Below the pieces are notes generated by a model, which made no database searches, was not told the origin of the DNA, and was given only the letters and a program-made list of their open reading frames with translations. A DNA stretch of 64,000 nucleotides from Pontederia crassipes (Eukaryota; Streptophyta; Magnoliopsida; Commelinales; Pontederiaceae), in the NCBI GenBank assembly GCA_030549335.1, contig CM060196.1, positions 18,620,501 to 18,684,500 of the forward strand. Direction: 5' to 3'. The translations under genes and the position numbers were made by a program. Below, in pieces: positions 44,140-54,828 of this stretch (position 1 is the stretch's first letter; each line of letters starts with the position of its first letter).

Positions 44140-46215
44140 GCTTCGGGAGATCAAAGAGAGCCCATTGAGAACATGACCCGCATGGTGCGGGCAATGGAGA
44201 AGAATGCGGACTTGGGCCACTCTAATAAGTCAAGTTCAAGGATAGAGAAATTCCTGAAGCTTTATCCCCCTACCTTCAACGGGGATAGAAATCCAAACAA
44301 AACTAAAGCTTAGCTGGACATGATCACCGAGAAGTTCATGGCAATTGATTGCTCTAAAAGGCACAGAGTCAATTTGGTCACTCACCAATTGACTGATCAG
44401 GCTCGTCACTAGTGGAAATCAGTGTCCATCACTCAATTCAATGATGATGAAGATATCACATGGAGGGAATTCAAGAAAACTTTCAAGGATGTTGAACAAA
44501 GAGACCATCAAGAATAAGTACCCTCTATCCAGAATTGATGATCTTTTTTATCAGTTGTCTACGGCGTCAATCTTCTCAAAGATTGATCTGAAAAGTGGGT
44601 GCCATCAGCTCAGAGTAACTGAAGAAGACATTGCAAAGATGACCTTTAGATCTAGTATGTAGATTATGAATTTTTGGTTATGCCTTTTGGACTAACAAGT
44701 GCTCCTGTAGCATTTATGGATTTGATGAATAAGATTTTCAAGCTGCATCTTGACACATTTGTAATCATGTTCATAGATGACATATTTATTTATCAAGTCC
44801 TGAAGAACACCAGAAGCATTGGAGAATTATTCTGGAGACACCAGTCCTATGTCAATTTCTCTAAATGTGAATTATGGTTGGAACAAGTAATGTTCTTGGG
44901 CCACAAAGAAAGGAATTTTAGTGGACCCAGGTAAGGTAGAAATTATTATCAATTGAAAAAGGTCAAAGACAAGACAGACATCAAAAGTTTCCTTGAATTA
45001 GTCGGCTACTACAAAAGGTTTATCCAAGACTTCTCTAAGATTGCTGCCCATGTGACAAAACTTATCAGGAAAGGAGAAAAGTTCAATTAGATATAGAAGT
45101 GTGAAGATAGTTTCCTGAAACTGAAGAAAAGATTGACTACTGCACCAATGCTAACAATTCCCATAAGAGTTTGAGACTACACAATGTATAGTTATGCAGT
45201 GAAACTGAGTTGGGCTGTGTATTGGTGCAACATGGAAGGATTGTGGCTTATGCCTCAAGACAACTCAAGACACAAGAGGAACTATCCTACTTATGCCTTA
45301 GAGTTGACAACAGTAATGTTTGCTCTGAAAATATGGGGACACTATTTATACGGAGAAAAATTTGAAGTCTTTACCGATCTTAAAAATCTCAAGTATGTGT
45401 TCACTCAAAAGGAACTCAACATAAGTCAGAGGCGATGGATGAAATTCTTGAAAGACTACGAGTTTAGCATTCTCTACCATTAAGAGAAGACCAACTCTGT
45501 AGCAGATGCCTTGAGCAGGAACTAGGAAGGATTGACATGTCTAAGAGTCTACAAGTGAACTCTCATTGAAAAAAGTACTCAGGGGAAGCTGATGATGCAT
45601 TGTGTCATTCAACTTGACTTGAGCAAGGATAGTACAAGCACAAAAAGAAGACCCAAAGTACAAGGACGCGAAGGTTTTATGTGAAAAAGGGGACCCAAAC
45701 TATAGGATAGAAGAAGATGGGACTATCAGGTTTCAAGACATATTATGGGTACATGAAGATAAAGAGCTCAAGGAAGAAATTATGATTGATTGCCACAAGT
45801 TAGAGTTTTCTATCCATCCGGGAACCACTAAGATGTTCAAGAATCTACAAAGGACATTTTGGTAAAAAGACATGAGAAGAAAGGTGGAGGAATATATTTC
45901 CAAATGCTTGGTCTGCCAACAGATTAAGATTGAGTACCAGAAGTCACCAAGATTATTGAACTCACTGCTCATACCATAGTGGAAGTGGGTGGAGATTACA
46001 ATGAATTTTTTAGTCTCTCAAAAACACAAAAGAGTCACAATGTCATCTGGGTCATCATTGACAGATTGACAAAGTCAAGTAACTTCTTACCTTACAATGT
46101 GAGACAGTCAGCTGAAAGCATGATGAAGCTGTATGTTGATGAGATTATCTTATTATATGGAATTCCTATTTTCATAGTATCGGATAGGGACCCTAGGTTC
46201 ACTGCAAGGTTCTAG
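44140..46215 (+). pseudogene. Gypsy gag-pol remnant
   Basis: Gag part (44255-44490): FLKLYPPTFNGDRNPNK, then [14 protein letters not shown] and TWREFKKTF. The frame then passes straight into reverse transcriptase ([35 protein letters not shown]) with FIDD replacing YXDD near 44772, so the nucleocapsid, protease and N-terminal RT are deleted. RNase H follows (45190-45483, [17 protein letters not shown] and [11 protein letters not shown]), then the integrase zinc region (near 45815-45925, CLVCQQ) and the first half of the integrase core (46045-46215, DRLTKSSNFLP and SDRDPRFTARF), which ends before the catalytic Glu. Multiple stops (at least eight) are seen. Confidence 0.87.
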
Positions 46216-46236
46216 AGAGGGTTGCAGGATACGAAG

Positions 46237-46393
46237 TTTAAAAAGAGTTATTTTTTCTTATCTCATTGGTTATGTTTCTACTGTAATAGTTGAATATCAT
46301 ATATTATTATGATTATGTGATGACGAACAGGCTAACGTAGTCGAATGACCTAATTGCTCTTGACATTTGAGAATGAAATTTTGAGGTGTTACA
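46237..46393 (+). repeat. 3' LTR tail of the gypsy element
   Basis: Matches 43795-43952 of the 5' LTR and ends AGGTGTTACA. The preceding 1.75 kb of the 3' LTR and the end of pol are deleted. Confidence 0.85.
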
Positions 46394-46764
46394 GCAAAAA
46401 CGAACGAGGAGGTTCTCGAGGATGAGGTGTGGGCGATCACTAAAGCCAACATGGAACCCAAGGAAGGAATGTGAGGTGGGACTGCAAAGTAGGCGGAGAG
46501 GGAGGTGTAGAAGACGAGCTCGTCGTGGTGTCGCCACAATCGTTGCCTAGATGGGCTTGTAGAAGCGCCTGGCTCCATCGACTTGGGGCTCCAACTACTC
46601 CTTTAACGCCTGGTGACCTGCGACGTGGTGCTCCGACAGTAGAGGGGAGGGAGCATCGGAGAAGAGAGTAGGAGGGGGCGACGCCCCCTCCCCATCTCCC
46701 TCTTGCTGATTGAGTGTCAGCATTGTCGCTTAGGAGGCCGAACGGAGAGGGACAAGAGGCCGAG
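46394..46764. other. GC-rich interior of the long-TIR element, right part
   Basis: GC-rich and gene-like, with overlapping short frames on both strands and a perfect 20-bp palindrome GAGGGGGCGACGCCCCCTC near 46672. No domain recognised. Confidence 0.4.
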
Positions 46765-46970
46765 CTCCTTTTTTAAAAAATATTATATTTTTAGTTTATT
46801 TTTAAATAGTCTATCATATAAGTCAAATGATCTGATAACATGCTATACCTGGTTGAAAAGTCATTTAGTGAAATAAATTAATAGTTAAAATATAGTATAA
46901 TTATAAAGTAAAGTTGAAGTAAAGAGTTGGAAAAGATATAAATTTCAAATGTATTTAATGAAATTTATCC

Positions 46971-47466
46971 ACAAATTCAACGAATTGCATAGTCCAAAAA
47001 TATCATGCGGAGAAGGTGCATAAAGTTTTCCTCGAATTTAATTAATTAATTAATTAATAATAAAATATGGATAGTTGATTTAAAAAGACGCTAACGTCGC
47101 ATTTATGCAAATGCTAATTAGTCACACGTGGAAGAGGTAGATTAGTGGCTTTTTAAATCTTCAAGTTGGAGTAGAAAACAAAAAGAATGACAATATATTG
47201 ATCGGGGCAAAGAGCCAAAGACTAACAACAAAAGTATTCAACCTACCAACTTATATAAGCATTTAATTAACTTCTTAATTAATAAAAAATCAAATTTTAT
47301 CATATTTGTTTATAATTCACGAAGAAGTAAGTTGCCAATTATAATTTAAAGAATTTCTTCTCTGGTATTAAGTAGGTTTTATGTTTGACTAATCTCATTG
47401 GAGACGGTGTATTTAGACATTTCTCAATATTCAAGAGATATCAAATATCATCATCTTTGAAACATG
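46971..47466. other. AT-rich intergenic DNA
   Basis: Contains a (TTAA)n-like run near 47040-47060. No gene. Confidence 0.5.
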
Positions 47467-49262
47467 CACTAAAAGAAAAATGTCTATTTTCGATGATCGC
47501 CCACCCTCGCAATTTTCGAAGGATTTGTGACGGTTAATGTCATCATTCGGAAATAAAGACGCAAACGTTTTCCATGGCTTGAACCTTCACAATTTCCGAC
47601 GGCACAATAACCGTCACAAGTTTCGACGCTTATGACTAGCGGAATTATCCACGATCAGAATATAGTCACAATTTCCCACGACTCGAGCCGTAAAAAATAG
47701 GAAATAATATTTTATATTGCATAGGCTTGAGTATAATACTTTATATTATATTACGTGACTTTTACGATGGCTATGACCGTCGGAACTTCCGACAATTTTG
47801 TAGTCGTCGATAGTTTCCACGGCTCTAGCCATGTGAATTCAAAAAATATTCAGGTTATAATCTTCATTCGCTTATTATAAATTTCTATGTGAAAAGTATT
47901 CAGGATTTTATGTTATTTATTTTTAATGTGCTAATAATTGCTGTGCTTCCTTTAAAGGCTGAGGTATGGTGGGATCCCGAGCACATAGAACAAATGTGGA
48001 AGGCATTCAATTCTAAGTGCTCGAGGCACTTGTCCTCAATGTTGTTGGATGCACGGGTTGCAGAGAACGGTCCAATTGGATTTCAGAGTCAGTTTGGACC
48101 AAGCTATTAGCTAAGGGTTCATTGAAGCGTACAAATCTAAATGCGAAAAAGCCAAGACGAATCAAAAATTTGACCAGGAAGCATGCCTGGACGTGGGTAG
48201 TTGTGTATCTACATCGATAATTGCAAGGAGAGTGGTAAATATTTCTTACTTTGTTGAAATTCCGAGCACTGGTTTAATTGCAGGATGTTCTAACTTTGTT
48301 ATCAATTGCAGGAAAAAGAGATGAATAAAACACCCACAAAAGATGAGATTTTTCTCAAAACTCATAAAAAAATTTTGAATGGGTTTTGTCGCTTGCTCGG
48401 GAGACATATGTATGTGCACATAACGTAGCTCTTATTACGCATGAATTAAGAAATATCTCTTCGTAAATTTACAAGAGAGTTACAAAGCAAAACAAAAGAA
48501 GCTGAGCATCATTCACAGGTCACGCAGGAGGGGGCGACACCATTGACTATCGACAATTATGGATGGATCACGTTGGAATAAAGAAGGGATGCATCTACGA
48601 GACATCATCCGTTACTGATGTGAATATTGGATATAGGAGAAAATCAATATCCGATTATCCAACTCAAGATGTGCGACGAGTATTCGATAACATGTGGGAA
48701 CAACGACTATTGGAAGTTCAACAAAAGGTCTGAGAAGAGGTTCACCAAGAATATGAACTGCAACAAGAAGTATTTGAGCAGCGACAATGAAAAGAAATGA
48801 AGAAAATGATGTGTCATATGATGCGTGGCCAGCAAGACGACAACAAAGAAGAAGAACTCGAAAATTAGGAGTTGTATTTTTGTTTTTATTTTTATTTTTA
48901 TGACAATTAATTTATTTGGATTAATTATTTATCGATTAATTATTTGTATGACAATTAATTATTTATGGAAACAATTATTTTTTTGGGGAAAAAATTAATT
49001 TCCTACATCTGAAACCGTGAGAAATTGTCGCGGCTAGCTTTGTCACCACTCCAGCCATGGAAATTTGCCACGGAACCATGCAAAACTTTCCGGCTGGAGT
49101 CGTGGCAACTCCCACAGCCCGAGCCGTGGCAAAACTTTCCCAAGGCTCGGCCCGTGGGAACTTCCCACAGTTGGAGTCATGGGAAATATTACCAGAGCTA
49201 GAGCCATGGGAAAGTTTTCCATGGCTCCAGCCGTGGCAACTTCCCACGGCTTGATGAAAACC
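47467..49262 (+). mobile_element. CACTA-4: right-truncated CACTA element
   Basis: Left end CACTAAAAGAAAAATGTC at 47467, the inverse of the CACTA-3 right end. Subterminal repeats (CCGTCACAAG, CCGTCGGAACTTCC) occupy 47520-47840. A tnpA-like remnant follows, then a second repeat field (49010-49262) of GCCGTGGCAACTTCCCACGG. No right terminus was found, so the element is truncated or decayed there. Confidence 0.7.
47950..48870 (+). pseudogene. tnpA-like remnant of CACTA-4 (Transposase_24)
   Basis: After a TTTAAAG acceptor the frame reads AEVWWDPEHIEQMWKAFNSKCSRH, parallel to the CACTA-1 tnpA-like exon (same intron position). A frameshift near 48065 moves it to the next frame (NWISESVWTKLLAKGS in homologous order). 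Further fragments resemble the downstream exons (TQEGATPLTIDNYGW near 48525; Glu/Lys-rich C-terminus with CHMMRG-like block near 48800-48870). Several stops. Confidence 0.72.
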
Positions 49263-52200
49263 TTAGAAGTAAAAACTTATGTCTACAAAAGTCGATTGAA
49301 GCGAGAAATGAAATATTACAAAGTAGAAATCACAATAAATAAAACTATCCTAATTTTTAAGAATTCTTAATGCAAAAGTAGACAAATATCAATATAGATA
49401 AACACTAGCATTGGAAGATATTTTCACTCGGAATTAGTATTGTCTATACTTTAAATTATGGTTAAGATTTTAGACTGTCCCACGGCATGCGCATGGGCAT
49501 GTAGTCATAATAAATAACACTTTTCTCATCTGATGACACTCTCATGTATGTGGATGGCTCAGCTCGCGCATGGGATCATCTATTCAGCTCAGGCATTACT
49601 CTCGTGTGCACTGAGTTGGAGTGTGCACTGAGCTAGTAGATGAATTGAATTATCAGAGATTGAGTTGGTTTTTCACAACCTCGATCTATTGGGTTCTCTA
49701 GGAGATAAATGAAGATTAAAATGACCTCTCGGCCTAAGTTGAACTCCAATTTGTGAAGATAGACCTCTTGAGTGAGAATTTCTATATGAGTCGAGAATTG
49801 CGCAAAACAGAATGTGTTTCGGCAATTAAAATCCTATCCAAAAATGAAGATCATTACTCTAGATGACCTCTCTAAGGATGACTATGTGACTGTGTGCCAT
49901 CTCCTAACCTCCACAAGTGTAGAGAATAGAAGTTCTCTCTCGAATAGGAGGCCACAAATTCAATAAGAATCAGACCAAAGCAGGAAGAGAATGGTGATGT
50001 GAAATAAGGAGAGAAATGAGTTCAGCTCCAAAAACACACAGCACTTGATTCTTTTTTGGTGATTGAAGACATGTCCCACCTCTCGGCATGCTTACAGGAC
50101 TTCAATGAAAAACATTCCTCTCGGACTAAGAATCAAAGAACAAGCATTGCCTGAACTGACGACTATCAAACACTATCATAGAAACACCAAAATTATAGAA
50201 ATAGAGCTTGTCCAAGTTGCAAGAAGATAACTCTGTTCAGCCTTTGTCCCTCTCGGCATAGAACTCCCTCTCGGGTTGCATTCGAATCAAACACTCAAGC
50301 TCAATCAATAATAGAGTCATTACAACAAATTAAATGGAACCAAATAGAAGATTATTCATTAGAGCAGTAAAGAAACTGAATAGTCTAACTAGCAAGAAAA
50401 CTAGAAATCAAACAAAGAGCATACATCTCAAGATCAATTAGGAGAAAAAAGGGCAAAAGAAAAGAGAAGGAGAACGAAAGTTGTTGTTGTTGAAGCCTCA
50501 TATTCAGCTTCGTTCAGCTTAGAGAAAATGTCCTATTGATTCATATTTGAAGTCCATAGGCAGTCTCCTTGTCCTTTTTAGCCCAAGGGATATGTGTTGC
50601 CTGTCCAATATATTCACTTGTTCCATTGTCTTCTTCTGGCCACTTTTCCAGCTAAAAAAAATATATGATCTTGTTGTCCTTCTTGGCTGCCTCTCTTTAA
50701 CTCGTCAGATGTCTAGCTTTTCTAGCGAAAAGAAATTTTCTTGTGGTCTCTCATTGGTTGTCTTCTTTTAGCTTGCCACTTGTCCAGCCTTTCTAGCAAT
50801 TCTTTTATCCACATTTGTTCATAAAGGTATAGAGGAAGCTTCCTTTCTTTTGTACAAGGGAATCTGCTAGGCTAACACGGAAATGCATCCTTTTCTTTGT
50901 TGTTTGCTACTTTGGACAGCTATCCTGGTGAACTGCATTGTATGCTCTCGAACTCATCTAAGTGTCTAGGTTGGGGGTATACACCTCATGTATTGTCGGT
51001 TGGGATTTCTGCATGAAAATAATCAAAACAAATAATAATATTTCATAAATGCAAATTATCATAAGATAAGTGATATTTTGACAATAAAGCATGTGTTCTA
51101 ACCTTCAAGGTCAGTTGATAATTTAAAATTTTGAATGACTAAAATTACTTGGAAACTGCCAAAATATAAGGTGTCCAAATTCAAATTTTTTGGCTTTTCT
51201 TTTCCTATTATAATATCAATTATATAAAACAAACTTACTATTTGACTCATACATATGGATATTCTGCTTCATTTTGATGGATTATAGATATCCCCTCATG
51301 TTATTGTTTAAAAATATTTGCCCCAAAAACACAATATCTTTTTTCACTAGGGACTTTTTAACATATCGTTTTAAGATATAACCTTTCTTAACTTACACAT
51401 TTTCAACGATCAAAAGTATTAATTCATTATCCTATATACGGGAGTTTGTCAATACATAATCACATACGGACGATTTGATTTGTATTTCCTTTAGATGTAT
51501 GCAAGAAACATATCATGCTCGTTTGAGAGTAAAGTGATAAGCATCTGGTTTCACTACTTTAAGTATCCCAATAGATTTTGTATATTAAGGATATATGATT
51601 TATATTTCCTAGAACTGACATGAACATATATGGTATAAAATTTTCTTATCTTGCTAGTGTCTCTTGTCATTTAAAATATGAACTATTCATTCTCCACACA
51701 ATATGTTCTCGTTCAAATTAATAAATTTGAACACACTAAATTATATCTAAATGATCCAATTCATATTTCCTTAAGTGTGTATAAAAAATACATTATATCC
51801 ATTTGAGGGCTAAGTGATGAACATTTGATCTGAATCACTCAAGTATTTCAATTAATTTGATGTATAATAATACTACACAATCAAGCAAAAACTAACATTA
51901 GATTTTGGCATTATATTTTGTTCTATATGGATTTTGCAAGATAGTGTTCAAATATTTTCATGTCATTCATTAGATCCATACGAGCAATTACACATTGGTT
52001 AATCCAACAGGTACCAAGTACTCACAATAATTGTATTGGGTTCCAAATGTAGACTTTAAAATATAACATTCACTAATGCTCTTTTTTCATTTTTTTTACT
52101 AACATCCAAATATTAAATTAGTCTTAAAGAATACGTTGATACTTTATATTTGATCAAACAAGTAACCTGCCTTCAATAAGGTATTCATTATAGTCATTTG

Positions 52201-52666
52201 ATTCAGATGTCTATAATCAAATGTGGGGAATTAACTTTACTCTTGATGAATAAAACATAAGTTCATAATTTCAAATAGATGAAACCATATGAAGGCTTCT
52301 ATAATTCTTTCAGTTCTATTAGGCCATAAGATAAGGAATACTAGAAGTAGGAATGGTTCTAGGAAAATGTGAACATAGAATTTCATCTCTCTACAGGGGG
52401 AAAGACACGTCACTTCTATGGAATCATTCGAAAGCTCCTTAAACATAAGAGCAATGTTCAGATTTTTTTTACCAAATAATTCAAAAACTTATGATGTTTT
52501 TTTCGAGATAATTTATTGATTTACCTATAATACATCAGAAAACATGAGCTTACTTCCCTATCTCCCGTAAAATACAAATGATGGTTTATTTGGATGTAAT
52601 GTTTTAAGTAAATGTAGAAATAAATGGAGAAATACAAAAGCCATTAACTTAAATGGCATTACATGT
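49263..52666. other. Unassigned region, probably old repeats
   Basis: No gene or protein domain. 49700-50300 repeats the word CCTCTCGG several times and may be an LTR-like relic. 50540-50810 contains a rough direct repeat (TTTCTAGC, TGTCTAGC-TTTCTAGC). 51470-51860 has two or three diverged copies about 285 bp apart of a segment with TATTTCCTT-A and ATATC. Too diverged to classify. Confidence 0.4.
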
Positions 52667-53073
52667 GATAAAACCGTGTGGATCGAGGTCCGAAGCGGAT
52701 AATATCCTACATAAATGCAAGGATGTTACGTATGGTATCAGAGTCACTCGTGTGAGCCTCTATGCATGATGGAGTGCGATTACTTAACGAGAACGTTGAG
52801 TCCCCTAAGGGGGAAGAATGCATGAAGCATGCCTTGAATTAGTTCACATGCATAAGTCACGGAAGAAATGCTGTGTATATATGGAAAAAAGACCTTGCCT
52901 TGGTAGGACGCGCTTTGGTAAAACCGTGCAGGCCTAAGCCCAGAGTAGACAATATCTTATGCAAGTGCGAGCATGTTACGTATGGTATCAGATCCAATCT
53001 CCGTGCTCACTTGAGCCATGTAAGAAATATGAGCCAACATGAATCGCTCAACAAGTACATTAAGGACAAAGAT

Positions 53074-53259
53074 TGTAACGGCTGCCGCCTGAGATTTAAG
53101 GACAAAGATGATTTAATTGAATAGTCGCACATGGGCAAAATATGGAGGAGATCATGGGCTCATATGTAACTATCCCTCCACCTATCAAGACACATTTTAA
53201 ATTCGTGCGGGCAAAAGTCCAAAGCGAACAATATTTTGATTAGGTCGAGGGGTGTTACA
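53074..53259 (+). repeat. TRIM LTR copy A
   Basis: 186 bp, TGTAACGGCTGCC to GGGGTGTTACA. Confidence 0.65.
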
Positions 53260-53552
53260 GAAATGCATTGGAATGGTCCCACGTGCATAAGTCACGGAAG
53301 AGATGCTAGGTATATATGGAGCATAACCTTAGCTTGATATGACACATTTTGATAAAACCGTGCGGGCTGAGACCCAAAGCGAATAATATCTTACGCAGGT
53401 GCAAAAATATTACATATGATATCATTGGTATTAGAGCTACTCCACGTGAGGCACAAAATGGATAATATCCTACGCAAGTTCAAGGATGAATATCATAGCC
53501 ACTCCACATGAATCTCTATGTATGATGGGGTGCGATCACTCAACGATGACAT

Positions 53553-54236
53553 CAATGTTATCAAAATTGGACCGGACCGGCCGGTTCAATTAGATCAATC
53601 GCGAACTAGCCAAAAATTTGGTTCGATTAATAATAAAATTGATTTTCGAATTGAACCGAAAAAATCAATTGAACTAGTTCAACCCGATTCAATACAAATT
53701 TTGAAAAATAAAATTAAAAATGATATAAAAAAGAAAAAAGGAAAGGAATATAATAAAGGTAAAAAAGGAGGAAATATAACATGTATAAAATTAAATAGGA
53801 AGTGAAATAAAAAAAGGTAGGTATTTAAAATTGAATAACATTAAAATGGAAAATTATCAAATGACATAAATAAAGGAAATAAAAAGGAAAGTGTTAAAGA
53901 AAAAGAAAAATAAGAATAATTTAAAATAAAATTTATTAATATAGCATCTATCATCAATAAATAATATATATTAAATTAATAATGAGCTATTTATATTTAT
54001 ATGTTAACCATTATTAAAATTTTAATAAATAAAAAAATATGTTATATTAATTTTTAATATTTTTAATAGGTTATTAGTACAATATTCATATACTATACTA
54101 TATATAACTTATATTATATATTTATAATTATTATAAATAATATTATTTTAATAAAATCTAGTTCAATCTGGTCAAACTCGATCCGACCGGTCCAATCGCG
54201 ACTCACTAAGAGCCAGGTCCGGTTCTGAAAACATTG
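53553..54236. mobile_element. hAT-like MITE inserted in the TRIM array
   Basis: Terminal inverted repeats CAATGTTATCAAAATTGG and CAATGTTTTCAGAACCGG, both followed by GGACC-type words, then an AT-rich core of about 500 bp without transposase. The flanks GATGACAT (53545-53552) and GAGGACGT (54237-54244) form an 8-bp target duplication with two mismatches. It interrupts a TRIM internal region that is intact elsewhere in the array. Confidence 0.68.
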
Positions 54237-54645
54237 GAGGACGTTGGGTTCTCTAAGAGGGAAGGATGCATAAAACATGCTTTGGATTAGTCCCACGTGC
54301 ATGTCATAGGAAAGATGCTGGGTATATATAGCAATATGATCTTAGCTTGATAGAACGTGTTTTGATAAAACAATATGGGCTGAGACTCAAAGCGGACTCG
54401 CACATGCACAAGTCACGGGAAAAATACTGGGTATATATGAGAACATTGACTTACCTTAATAGGATGCTTTTTGATAAAATCGTGCGGGCCAACGCTCAAA
54501 GTAGACAATATCCTACGCAAGTGCAAGGATGTTACAGAATAATATCAGTCAATCTCATGTGATCACTTGAGCTATGTGGAAAACATGAGTCACGGACCAA
54601 CACAAATCGCTCAACGAGAACGTTAAGTCCCCTAAGAGGAAATAT

Positions 54646-54828
54646 TGTAACGACATAAGGTTTAAGTACCAGGATGGTTTGATTGGATAGTCCCACGTGG
54701 GCAAAATACGGAGATGGTCATGTGCTTATATGTAAAGTACCTCGTATCAAGACGCGTTTTAAATTCGTGTGTACTGAAAGCTTAAAGCATATAAAAAACA
54801 TATCTTGATTGGGTCGAGATGTATTACA
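54646..54828 (+). repeat. TRIM LTR copy B
   Basis: 183 bp, TGTAACGACATAAGG to GAGATGTATTACA. Confidence 0.65.

Larger units (their letters stand above)
42040..46393 (+). mobile_element. Truncated Ty3/gypsy retrotransposon
   Basis: The 5' LTR is 42040-43952, the PBS TGGTATCAAAGC is at 43956-43967, then gag and pol fragments, then only the last 157 bp of the 3' LTR (46237-46393). Flanks GCAGA (42035-42039) and GCAAA (46394-46398) are a one-mismatch target duplication. RT precedes IN, which identifies gypsy. Deletions joined gag directly to RT and integrase to the LTR tail. Confidence 0.87.
41579..46970. mobile_element. Long-TIR (MULE-like) transposon containing a Ty3/gypsy element
   Basis: Terminal inverted repeats of about 210 bp: left 41579-41792 and right 46765-46970. 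Shared words include CTTCAACTTTACTTTATA (18 identical bases) and ATCATTTGACT-A-ATG-TAGACTATTTA. Similarity may continue weakly into the GC-rich interior (41790-42039 and 46394-46764). Flanking sequences ATATTCAAAG and AAATTCAACG could be a decayed 9-10-bp target duplication, which would suit a MULE. No transposase of its own is present; the rest is a nested gypsy element. Confidence 0.6.
52667..54828 (+). mobile_element. Tandem TRIM-like mini LTR retrotransposons
   Basis: Repeated blocks of LTR end (AAACCGTGCGGGC...CAAGGATGTTAC), PBS-like TATGGTATCAGA, a spacer of about 90-110 bp with a polypurine stretch (CCCCTAAGGGGGAAGA), then an LTR starting TGTAACG. Two LTRs are well bounded: 53074-53259 and 54646-54828. 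At least three partial units overlap, and none encodes protein. Structure fits terminal-repeat retrotransposons in miniature. Confidence 0.7.

Noticed and set aside
53518..53805. 95-codon Lys-rich frame
   Set aside because: Spans the MITE terminal repeat and its AT-rich core; no gene signal.
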